64,000 nucleotides of DNA. Origin: Bradyrhizobium nivariense. GTDB taxonomy: Bacteria; Pseudomonadota; Alphaproteobacteria; Rhizobiales; Xanthobacteraceae. Where the stretch lies: assembly GCF_029846715.1 (NCBI RefSeq), contig NZ_JARVWW010000007.1:186001-250000 (forward strand), written 5' to 3'. Positions 35,378-44,623 of the stretch are shown here, piece after piece. Below the pieces are notes generated by a model. It ran no database searches and was not told the origin of the DNA. It saw only the letters and a program-made list of their open reading frames with translations. The translations under genes and the position numbers were made by a program. Position 1 is the stretch's first letter. The number at the start of each line of letters is the position of its first letter.

Positions 35378-36358
35378 TTGGCTACGCGATTCAAGATCGG
35401 CACACGCAAGAGCGCGATGGCGCTGGCACAGACGGAAGAGATTGCGCGCCGCCTGACCGCCGCCATGCCCGATCTCGACGTCGAGATCGTCAAGTTCGAC
35501 ACCACGGGCGATCTCGACCAGACCAGCAAGCTGTTGCCCCATGGCGGCAAAGGCGGTGCCTTCGTGGCGCAGATCCGCGCCGCCGTGCTGTCGGGCGAAC
35601 TCCAGGCGGCGATGCATTCGCTCAAGGACATGCCCGGCAACGAAGACACGCCGGGCCTCGTGATCGGTGCGACGCTTTCGCGCGATCCTCCCAATGACGC
35701 GCTGGTGCTGCGTGACGGCGTGACGCTGGACGCGTTGCGCCAGTCCCGCGGCAAGGGTTTTAAAGTCGGCACCAACGCCGTGCGCCGTGCCGCCTATGCG
35801 CGGCGGTTGTTTCCTGAGATTGAGGTTATCCACTTCCGCGGCGCCGCGGACACGCGCGTGCGAAAACTCGACAATGGCGAGAAGCAGCGCCTGCCGGATG
35901 GCGGCGCGGTGGGACCTGCGGATGCGCTGATCATGGCGGGGTCCGGCCTCGACCGCGTCGGCCTTTCGCAGCGCATCGCCTACGAATTTCCCGCGACGGA
36001 GATGTTGCCGGCGGCGGGCCAGGGCATCGTCGCGGTCGAGTGCGCCGTGCAGGACTGGCAGACAAGGCAAATCCTCGCATCGATCGACGATCCCGCCGCA
36101 CACGCCTCTGCCGATGCCGAGCGCGAGGTGCTGTGGGTGCTGAACGGCCATTGCAATTCGCCGATCGCGGGCTTTTCGACCATCGCAGGCGATCAGATGT
36201 CACTGACCGCGTCCGTGCTCGATCTCTCCGGAAACACCATCATCGAGGCTTCGCGAGTGGGTCCCGCCAACCGCCCCCGCGAACTCGGCCGTGCGGTAGG
36301 GCTGGATCTGTTGGCCAAGGGCGCCGCGGAAATCATCGAGCGTAGCCGGCCGCGCTAA
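35378..36358 (+). CDS. hemC: Hydroxymethylbilane synthase (porphobilinogen deaminase), divergent
   Basis: Polymerises four porphobilinogen units to hydroxymethylbilane in haem synthesis. Seen: KIGTRKSAMALAQTEE, HSLKDMP with the catalytic Asp, the Arg pair in VGTNAVRRAAYARRL, HFRGAADTRVRKLD, and the dipyrromethane-cofactor Cys C259 in LNGHCNSPIAG. Usual members read RGN in place of RGA and TSSLRR in place of TNAVRR, so this is a divergent form. TTG 35378 after AAAGGGA was chosen; an ATG at 35342 overlaps the GMC gene end. Convergent with hemE. It may be a second HemC copy. Confidence 0.85.
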   Translation: MATRFKIGTRKSAMALAQTEEIARRLTAAMPDLDVEIVKFDTTGDLDQTSKLLPHGGKGGAFVAQIRAAVLSGELQAAMHSLKDMPGNEDTPGLVIGATLSRDPPNDALVLRDGVTLDALRQSRGKGFKVGTNAVRRAAYARRLFPEIEVIHFRGAADTRVRKLDNGEKQRLPDGGAVGPADALIMAGSGLDRVGLSQRIAYEFPATEMLPAAGQGIVAVECAVQDWQTRQILASIDDPAAHASADAEREVLWVLNGHCNSPIAGFSTIAGDQMSLTASVLDLSGNTIIEASRVGPANRPRELGRAVGLDLLAKGAAEIIERSRPR

Positions 36359-36540
36359 GCTCTTACCGAAATTATCATGGGGGCGATGATGGTATCATGC
36401 GCCTGTTTTGCCCGACGGGTCAAACGGCCTCGTGGCGGGCGCTCGAGCCATGCCAGCCTAACTTTTTCAATGACTTGTCTACTGTGCATGGGGTTGTTTT
36501 CGCGTTTTTTGTTTTTCCGCTCCCCCAGGCGCAAAATAAA

Positions 36541-37910
<1,370 letters not shown>

Positions 37911-38082
37911 CGGTGCGGAGCGCCGGATTCCGATAGGTTTGCTAATGCCTTGTTAGCAATGCGCTGATCCCGGCATCCGTACGACTACGGGAAACCGGGG
38001 ACATCACCGCATATTCCTGCGGGCGTTTCAGAGTTCAATAACAGAAGCAGCAGAGTTTCCGGTCATCGGAGAATTCTGCCGC

Positions 38083-39987
38083 ATGAGTGCTGTGACCCAA
38101 AGAGCCGGATGGAGCCGCCTGCCGCTGCGGGCGGCTGCGTTCGTCGTGCTGACCTGCGTGACCATCCTCGGCGTCAGCGGCTGGCGCGAATGGGCGGCAC
38201 GCGACGCGGTGCTCAAGGGTGCCGAAACCGAGATGGCGAACGTTGCGCGCTCGCTGACGCAGCATGCCGAGGACAGCCTCGATCTCTTGGATTCAGGCGT
38301 CGTCGGCGTCGTCAGCCGGCTGGAGATGGACGGCACCGAGCCGGCCACGATCGCCAAGCTCAGAAACCTGCTGGAGGCGCGCAAGACGGCGATGGAGCGC
38401 GTGCACAGCCTCGCCATCATCGACGACCACGGCAACTGGTTGACCTCGCCCGGAACGATCAGCTCGACGTTCAACGACGACGCGTTTTTCCGCTATCACC
38501 AGCTCTCCCCGAAACGAGAGCCCCATGTCGGCCGTCCCGTGAAGAGCCTGCTGGATGGCGAATGGGTCGTCACCTTGTCGCGGCGCTTCAACAAGCTGGA
38601 CGGCAGCTTCGGCGGCGTGGTGCTCGCGACCATCAGCGCCAACTATCTCTCGCACTTCTACGAACAGTTCGAGATCGGACGCAACAGCTCGGTGGCGCTC
38701 GTGCACGGCGACGGCATGATCATCGCGCGCAACCCCAGCAACGACAAGTTCGTCGGGCGTAGCGTCGCCGACACGCCGCTGCTTCGCGACCCGAGCCTGC
38801 AGCGGCCGGGAGGCGCCTATCATTTCAAGTCCCCGTTGGACGGCGCCGAACGCGTCAGCTTCTTCAAGCGCAGCAGCCGTTACCCTCTCATGTTGCTTGC
38901 CACCGTCGACAAGGCGGAGCTGCTCGCGCCTTGGCGCGCGGACGCGATCTCCCGGATGCTCTACGTGCTCGCGCTGGTCGTTCTGATCGCAGTCATCGGA
39001 GCCGTGCTGGTGCGGCAGTTGCAGCGGGGCCAGCGCATGGCCGCCGCGCTGGTCGAGAAGGAAGCGCATTTCCGACTGCTTGCCGAAGGCTCCAGCGACA
39101 TGGTGACCCGTATCGGGCTCGACGAGCGGCTGCGCTATGTCTCGCCGTCGTCGATTCGCGTCGTCGGCTGGCGCGCCAATCAACTGATCGGAACGCCTGC
39201 GCTCGCCGGCATTCACGCGGACGACCGGCCGCAGGTCCAGGCTCTCGTTGATGCCATGAAACGCGGCGAGAAGGAGGAGGCGCGCGTCACCTATCGCAAC
39301 GCGCACCGGCAGAATGCCGAAGTCTGGCTCGAATCGACCATGCGGGTGACCCGCAAGGACAATGGCCGCGTCGACGGCGTGGTCGCGATCTCGCGCGACA
39401 TCACCGAGCAGAAGATGCTGGAGACCAGGCTCGAAACGCTCGCGATCGAGGACAGTCTCACCGGGCTCGCCAATCGCCGCCGCTTCGACGAACGACTGAA
39501 GGAGGAATGGGCGCGTGCCTATCGCGACCGCTCCAGTCTCTCTTTGCTGATGATCGACGTCGACCACTTCAAGTCCTACAACGACGAATACGGCCATCCC
39601 GCGGGCGATGCCTGCCTCCGGCTGGTGGCGCAGATCATCGCCGCCGAGATGCAGCGTTCCGGCGATCTGGCGGCGCGCTACGGCGGCGAGGAGTTCGCCG
39701 TGCTGTTGCCGAACACGGACGCCGCGGGCTGCGCCCGGATCGGCGACCGGATTCGACGGGCGATCCGCGATGCGGGCCTCGTCCACACCAGCAACCATGC
39801 GTCCGGCTGCGTCACCGCTTCGCTCGGCGGTGCAGCCTGCCGGCCGGCGCTGGAGCGCACGGCCGGCGTGACCTCGCTCGTCGAGGCCGCCGACCAGGCG
39901 CTCTATGCCGCGAAGGAGGCCGGGCGCAACCGGCTGATGATGTCGGGCGAGGTGACCAACCTCCTGCGCAGGGCGTCCGGTCAGTAA
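38083..39987 (+). CDS. Diguanylate cyclase with extracellular sensor and PAS domain
   Basis: A 634-residue membrane protein that should make cyclic di-GMP. An N-terminal helix (about 16-34) and a second near 295-315 (LYVLALVVLIAVIGAVLV) bracket a periplasmic Cache-like sensor. A PAS domain follows (about 330-450, ending VVAISRDITEQKMLE) and then GGDEF: DSLTGLANRRRFDE, YNDEYGHPAGDACL and the active site RYGGEEFAVLLP near residue 534. No EAL domain is present. It stands alone; its end is 6 bp from the convergent slyX. Confidence 0.93.
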   Translation: MSAVTQRAGWSRLPLRAAAFVVLTCVTILGVSGWREWAARDAVLKGAETEMANVARSLTQHAEDSLDLLDSGVVGVVSRLEMDGTEPATIAKLRNLLEARKTAMERVHSLAIIDDHGNWLTSPGTISSTFNDDAFFRYHQLSPKREPHVGRPVKSLLDGEWVVTLSRRFNKLDGSFGGVVLATISANYLSHFYEQFEIGRNSSVALVHGDGMIIARNPSNDKFVGRSVADTPLLRDPSLQRPGGAYHFKSPLDGAERVSFFKRSSRYPLMLLATVDKAELLAPWRADAISRMLYVLALVVLIAVIGAVLVRQLQRGQRMAAALVEKEAHFRLLAEGSSDMVTRIGLDERLRYVSPSSIRVVGWRANQLIGTPALAGIHADDRPQVQALVDAMKRGEKEEARVTYRNAHRQNAEVWLESTMRVTRKDNGRVDGVVAISRDITEQKMLETRLETLAIEDSLTGLANRRRFDERLKEEWARAYRDRSSLSLLMIDVDHFKSYNDEYGHPAGDACLRLVAQIIAAEMQRSGDLAARYGGEEFAVLLPNTDAAGCARIGDRIRRAIRDAGLVHTSNHASGCVTASLGGAACRPALERTAGVTSLVEAADQALYAAKEAGRNRLMMSGEVTNLLRRASGQ

Positions 39988-39993
39988 CGCCGC

Positions 39994-40212
39994 TCAATAA
40001 TGCGGCGGGCGCTCATTGGCCGCCCCCGGCGCATTCGCCTCGGCCTCCTGCAGCCGCTCGCCGAGCTCTGCGATCTTCCGCGTCAGCGCGTCGATCTGCT
40101 TCCACTGCGCGGTGATGGTCTGGTTCAGCGTCTCGATCGCGTCGTCCTGATAGGCGAGGCGCGTTTCCAACGTGTCGATGCGCTCGCCGAGCGTCTTGAT
40201 CTCATTCGTCAC
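39994..40212 (-). CDS. slyX: SlyX family protein
   Basis: A 72-residue coiled-coil protein. Heptad-like stretches (LGERIDTLETRLAYQDDAIE and IDALTRKIAELGERLQEAE) and the closing PPHY are those of SlyX. Its molecular role is not established. GTG 40212 has AAGGA about 8 nt upstream. It begins inside the end of trhO (11-nt overlap), so the two are translated together. Confidence 0.85.
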   Translation of the reverse strand: MTNEIKTLGERIDTLETRLAYQDDAIETLNQTITAQWKQIDALTRKIAELGERLQEAEANAPGAANERPPHY

Positions 40213-41014
40213 GTGCCGTGTCCTTGTCCCGTTCGCGCAATCCAAATTCTCGCAAGCCAAGTTCTTGTAGACCAAGTTCTTGCAAACCATGGCCGAGCGC
40301 GACGCGCTCGTCGAACACGAAGCATTCGCCGCGCCAGCGGCTCTGCGCCTCCGGCACCTCTTCCAGATATTTGAGAATGCCGCCCTTGAGGTGATAGACC
40401 TCGGCAAAGCCGCGGGCGAGCAGGTGCGCGCTCGCCTTCTCGCAGCGGATGCCGCCTGTGCAGAACATCGCGATCCTGCGATGCTTTGCCGGGTCGAGTT
40501 CAATTGCGGCAAAATCCTTGAACTGGCCAAAGCTCTTGATGCCGGGGTCGAGCGCGCCGTCGAACGTCCCCATCGCCACCTCGAAGGCGTTTCTGGTGTC
40601 GAGCACCAGCGTGTCGGGGGCCGCGATCAGCGCGTTCCATTCGGCCGCATCGACATAGGTGCCGACCTGCCGGGTCGGATCGGCGGCTTCGTCGCCGAGC
40701 GTGACGATCTCCTTCTTCAGCCGCACCTTGAGCCGGCCGAATGGCATCGCCTTGGCGGTCGAGAACTTCAATTCGAGATTGTTCAACCTGCCGCCGAACA
40801 TGTCGCCGTGCGCGAGCTCATGAGTGAGAGCGTCGATCGCCTCGCCCGCGCCCGCGACCGTGCCGTTGATGCCCTCCTGCGCGAGCAGCACGCTGCCCTT
40901 CAGCGCCAGGCCGGCGCAGAATGCGCGCAGCGGCTCGCGCAGTTCGCGGTAATCGGGCAGGGCCGCGAATTGGTAGAAGGCGGCGACTCGGGTGAGCGAA
41001 TTCTTGTCCGGCAT
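40202..41014 (-). CDS. trhO: tRNA uridine(34) hydroxylase TrhO (rhodanese-like)
   Basis: The oxygen-dependent hydroxylase that forms 5-hydroxyuridine at tRNA position 34 (YceA family). The 270-residue protein has the N-terminal acylphosphatase-like part (VLLAQEGINGTVAG) and the rhodanese domain with DTRNAFEVAMGTFDGA and the active loop FCTGGIRCEKA containing the catalytic Cys. The family end FVFDERVALGHGL is followed by an odd repeat tail of four GLxEx units (residues 243-262) that is not usual. The downstream slyX overlaps it. Confidence 0.93.
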   Translation of the reverse strand: MPDKNSLTRVAAFYQFAALPDYRELREPLRAFCAGLALKGSVLLAQEGINGTVAGAGEAIDALTHELAHGDMFGGRLNNLELKFSTAKAMPFGRLKVRLKKEIVTLGDEAADPTRQVGTYVDAAEWNALIAAPDTLVLDTRNAFEVAMGTFDGALDPGIKSFGQFKDFAAIELDPAKHRRIAMFCTGGIRCEKASAHLLARGFAEVYHLKGGILKYLEEVPEAQSRWRGECFVFDERVALGHGLQELGLQELGLREFGLRERDKDTARDE

Positions 41015-41213
41015 GGCGCTCGTTTAGCAGGCGGCCGGCGCCCAGAAAACCCGCATGGTTTCGGGCAGCAAAAACTCTATACGCCCAGCGGATGGCTGCC
41101 ATTTCCCTGGTATGCCAGCATTGCCCCGGCGGACCGGAATGTGTCATGTAGGCCCGGTTTTTCCGACCCCGGCGCGCCATCCGCGCGAGACGCCCAACGA
41201 GAGCAAGAATTCG

Positions 41214-42800
41214 ATGAGAAACTTCCATTTCCCCGGCAGGTCCACGGTCCACGCCACCAACGCGATGGTGGCGACCTCGCATCCGCAGGCGTCGCTCGCC
41301 GCGATCGAGGTGCTGCGCGAGGGCGGCACGGCGGTGGACGCGGCAGTCGCCGGCTCAGCCATTCTCGGCGTGATCGAGCCGCAATCGACCGGCATCGGCG
41401 GCGACTGCTTTGCGCTGATCCAGCCGCGCGGCGAGGGCAGGATCATCGCCTATAACGGCTCCGGGCGGGCGCCGAAAGCTGCCAACGCCGACTGGTATCT
41501 CGAACGCAAGATCAACTCCGTGCCGCTGACCTCGGCGCATGCGGTCTCGATCCCCGGCGTGATCGACGCCTTTGCAACCGTCTTGCGCGATCACGGCAAG
41601 TTCGGCTTCGACCGGCTGCTCCAGCCCGCAATCAAGGCGGCCGAAGAGGGCTATGTCGTTGCCCCCCGCATCGCCTTCGACTGGAAGAACCAGTTCGAGA
41701 AGCTGAAGGGCGGCACCAACACCGAGCGTTACCTGCTGCCGCACGGCAAGCCGCCGGTGGCCGGCGACGTCATCCGCCAGGCCGAGCTCGGCAAGACGCT
41801 GCGGGCGATCGCCAAGGACGGCCGCGACGCCTTCTACAAGGGCCCGATCGCGGAAGACATGGTGGAGACCCTGCGCGGAATCGGCGGCCTGCACACGCTC
41901 GACGATTTCGCCGCGCATACCACCGAGACGACGACGCCGATCGGCGCGATGTACAAGGGCTACGACGTCTGGCAGTGCCCGCCGAACGGACCCGGCCTCA
42001 CCATGCTGCTGATGTTGAACATCCTGTCGCGGTTCGACCTGACGAAATACGCGCCGCTTAGCATCGAGCGTTTCCACCTCGAAGCGGAGGCCGCGCGCAT
42101 CGCCTACATGCATCGCGAGCTGCATGTCGCCGACCCTGATCATATGCAGGTCGAGGTCTCGAAGATTCTCGCCAAGGAATTCTGCAACGAGCACATCGAC
42201 AAGATCCGCATGGACGGCATGCTCGACCTGCCGAACGTCGCGCCGCCGATGAATCCCTCGACCATCTACATCACGGTCGTGGACAAGGACCGCAACGTCT
42301 GCTCCTTCATCAACTCGATCGCGCATTCGTTCGGCTCGGCCATCGTCTCCAACAAGACCGGCGTCCTGCTCCAGAACCGTGCCGGCGGCTTCCGCATCCA
42401 GCCCGGCCACCCGAATTGCATCGCCGGCGGCAAGCGCCCGCTGCATACGATCATGCCGAGCCTGCTCACCAAGGGCGGCCGGTCCGTGATGCCGTTCGCC
42501 GTGATGGGCGGACAGTATCAGCCGGTCGGCCAGACCCATCTGGTGACCAACATCCTCGATTATGGCTGCGACGTGCAGGAGGCGATCGACATGCCGCGCG
42601 GCCTGCACTACGAGGGCAAATACCAGCTCGAGGACAGCGTGCCGGCCGATATCGTCGAAGGCCTGAAGAAGCTCGGCCACAAGACCACCAGCGTGGTCGG
42701 TCCGCTCGGCGGCGCCCAGGCGATCTGGATCGACTGGGACAAGGGCACGCTCACCGGCGGTTCCGATCCGCGCAAGGACGGTTGCGCGCTGGGCTATTGA
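41214..42800 (+). CDS. ggt: Gamma-glutamyltransferase family protein
   Basis: A 528-residue Ntn-hydrolase that cleaves itself into two chains. The large-chain signature GTAVDAAVAGSAILGVIEP and STGIGGDCFALI are present. The nucleophile that starts the small chain is T350 in STIYITVVDKDRNVCSFINS, aligned with the TTHYSVVD of E. coli Ggt. The C-terminal region keeps the QPVGQTHLVTNILDYG pattern. There is no signal peptide, so it is probably cytoplasmic. Some close relatives are acylases or other amidases, so the substrate is uncertain. A clear terminator follows at 42865. Confidence 0.87.
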   Translation: MRNFHFPGRSTVHATNAMVATSHPQASLAAIEVLREGGTAVDAAVAGSAILGVIEPQSTGIGGDCFALIQPRGEGRIIAYNGSGRAPKAANADWYLERKINSVPLTSAHAVSIPGVIDAFATVLRDHGKFGFDRLLQPAIKAAEEGYVVAPRIAFDWKNQFEKLKGGTNTERYLLPHGKPPVAGDVIRQAELGKTLRAIAKDGRDAFYKGPIAEDMVETLRGIGGLHTLDDFAAHTTETTTPIGAMYKGYDVWQCPPNGPGLTMLLMLNILSRFDLTKYAPLSIERFHLEAEAARIAYMHRELHVADPDHMQVEVSKILAKEFCNEHIDKIRMDGMLDLPNVAPPMNPSTIYITVVDKDRNVCSFINSIAHSFGSAIVSNKTGVLLQNRAGGFRIQPGHPNCIAGGKRPLHTIMPSLLTKGGRSVMPFAVMGGQYQPVGQTHLVTNILDYGCDVQEAIDMPRGLHYEGKYQLEDSVPADIVEGLKKLGHKTTSVVGPLGGAQAIWIDWDKGTLTGGSDPRKDGCALGY

Positions 42801-42864
42801 TCTTGGCCATTGATCTTGGCGCGGGACGAAGTTCCGCTCACAAGATCAGGAAAAGTTGACGAAG

Positions 42865-42895
42865 GGGCGACGCGGCAATTGCTGCGTCGCCCTTT
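42865..42895 (+). terminator. Rho-independent terminator after the gamma-glutamyltransferase gene
   Basis: GGGCGACGC pairs with GCGTCGCCC and an inner GCAATTGC completes a long hairpin; TTT follows. It lies 65 bp after the stop codon. Confidence 0.7.
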
Positions 42896-42985
42896 CCGTT
42901 CGGAACGGAGCTCATTGCCCCAAGTTGACGGCGGTGAGCGGTGCAGGCGTGCGCTGCTTTGTTTTGAAGTGGCGGAGGCCGTCCC

Positions 42986-43600
42986 ATGTCCGACAATTCA
43001 AGTTCCCGATCATCCGGATTCGATCGGCGCGCCTTCATGGCGGGCGCCGCAGGCACGGCGCTTGTTCCAATGACAGCGCGTGCGGCCGCGCAGGATGCAA
43101 GAGCGCCCGGTGCACAGGATCCGGCGCTTCCCGTCGATGTCACGCTACGCGTCAACGGCAAGGACAAGCGCCTGCACATCGACGCCCGCACGACGGTGCT
43201 TGACGCGCTGCGTGAACATCTCAAGCTCACCGGCAGCAAAAAGGGCTGCGACCACGGCCAGTGCGGTGCCTGCACGGTACTGATCGACGATCGGCGCGTG
43301 GTGTCGTGCCTGACGCTCGCGCTCGCGGCCGAAGGGCTGGAGATCACGACGATCGAGGGCCTTGCCACCGACGATCACCTACATCCGATGCAGCAGGCCT
43401 TTGTCGATAACGACGCGTTTCAATGCGGCTATTGTACGCCGGGCCAGATCATGTCCGCCGTGGCCTGCGTCAAGGAGGGGCATGCGGGCAGCGAGGCCGA
43501 CATCCGCGAATATATGAGCGGCAACATCTGCCGCTGCGCCGCCTATCCCAACATCGTCGCCGCCGTGAAGCAGGCCGCGCCCGAGATCATGAAAGGTTAG
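42986..43600 (+). CDS. paoA: PaoA-type aldehyde oxidoreductase, iron-sulfur subunit (Tat-exported)
   Basis: The two-[2Fe-2S] subunit of a periplasmic molybdenum aldehyde oxidoreductase of the xanthine oxidase family. A twin-arginine signal (FDRRAFMAGAAGTALVP) exports the folded complex. The plant-type cluster ligands are in GCDHGQCGACTVLIDD and VVSCLTL; the second cluster has QCGYCTPGQIM and GNICRCAAYPNI. ATG 42986 follows GGAGG by 7 nt. It is the first of three tightly spaced genes that match PaoA-PaoB-PaoC order. No PaoD-like cofactor insertion factor is in the window. Confidence 0.92.
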   Translation: MSDNSSSRSSGFDRRAFMAGAAGTALVPMTARAAAQDARAPGAQDPALPVDVTLRVNGKDKRLHIDARTTVLDALREHLKLTGSKKGCDHGQCGACTVLIDDRRVVSCLTLALAAEGLEITTIEGLATDDHLHPMQQAFVDNDAFQCGYCTPGQIMSAVACVKEGHAGSEADIREYMSGNICRCAAYPNIVAAVKQAAPEIMKG

Positions 43601-43604
43601 GCGC

Positions 43605-44621
43605 ATGCGACCGTTTTCGTATCAAAAGGCAACAGACCCTGACATGGCCGTGCAGGCGCTCAGCACTGCCGCGGCTGCAAACAATCCGCTGACGCAGGCT
43701 ACGGCGCAGCCGCTTGCGGGCGGCACCACGCTGATCGACCTGATGAAGCTGGACGTGATGCGGCCCACCGCGATCGTCGATATCAATCCGCTTGCGCGCG
43801 GCTGGTCGGCGATCGAGCCGGGCAGTGACGGCTTGCGGCTCGGCGCGCTCGCGAGGATGTCCGACGTGGCCGTGCACGCCGAGATCCAGCGCAACTATCC
43901 GGTGATCGCGAATTCCCTGAGGCTCGCCGCCAGCGCCCAGCTGCGCAACATGGCGACGCTCGGCGGCAACGTGATGCAGCGAACGCGTTGCAGCTATTTC
44001 CGCGATGTCTCCTATGAGAATTGCAACAAGCGCAATCCTGGCTCGGGCTGTGCCGCAATGGATGGCGTCAATCGCATGCATGCGGTGCTCGGCACGTCCG
44101 ATCAGTGCATCGCAGCCTATCCCGGCGATTTTGCCCAGGCGCTGATCGCGCTGGATGCAGTGGTCGAGATCACCGGCAGGACCGGCGCGCGCAACATGTC
44201 GTTCGCAGACTTGCACAAGGCACCCGGCAGGACGCCCGACATCGAGACCACGCTTCGGCCGGGTGAGCTGATCTCCGCCTTCTCCATCCCCGGCCGCTGG
44301 CCGCGCTCGGTGTATCTCAAGGCACGCGACCGTCAGTCCTACGAGTTCGCGCTGTCGTCGGCTGCGGTCGCGCTCGACGTGCAGGATGGCACGATCAGGG
44401 ACGCGCGTGTCGCGCTCGGCGGTGTCGCCACCGTGCCGTGGCGGGCGCGCGAGGCGGAGGCGCTGCTGAAGGGACAGAAATTCGATGACGGTCTGGCGCA
44501 GCGTGTGGCCGATGCCGCCTTCGCCGACGCCAAAGGCCGCCAGCACAACGGCTTCAAGATCGCGCTCGGCAAGCGCGTGGTGGCGCGCGCGCTCCAGCAA
44601 GCCGTAACGATGGAGATTTGA
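43605..44621 (+). CDS. paoB: PaoB-type aldehyde oxidoreductase, FAD subunit
   Basis: A 338-residue FAD-binding subunit of the CO dehydrogenase flavoprotein type. The FAD loops are LAGGTTLIDLMKLDVM and ATLGGNVMQRTRC. The stretch FRDVSYENCNKRNPGSGCAA contains cysteines like those that hold the extra [4Fe-4S] cluster of PaoB. It starts 4 nt after paoA and has no signal of its own, so it should be co-exported with the Tat subunit. It passes electrons from the iron-sulfur subunit to the acceptor. Confidence 0.92.
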   Translation: MRPFSYQKATDPDMAVQALSTAAAANNPLTQATAQPLAGGTTLIDLMKLDVMRPTAIVDINPLARGWSAIEPGSDGLRLGALARMSDVAVHAEIQRNYPVIANSLRLAASAQLRNMATLGGNVMQRTRCSYFRDVSYENCNKRNPGSGCAAMDGVNRMHAVLGTSDQCIAAYPGDFAQALIALDAVVEITGRTGARNMSFADLHKAPGRTPDIETTLRPGELISAFSIPGRWPRSVYLKARDRQSYEFALSSAAVALDVQDGTIRDARVALGGVATVPWRAREAEALLKGQKFDDGLAQRVADAAFADAKGRQHNGFKIALGKRVVARALQQAVTMEI

Positions 44622-44623
44622 TC

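Noticed and set aside
33658-35775. Minus-strand open frame of 705 codons opposite the GMC oxidoreductase and hemC
   Set aside because: It is a mirror of two well-supported genes in GC-rich DNA and has no recognisable domain.
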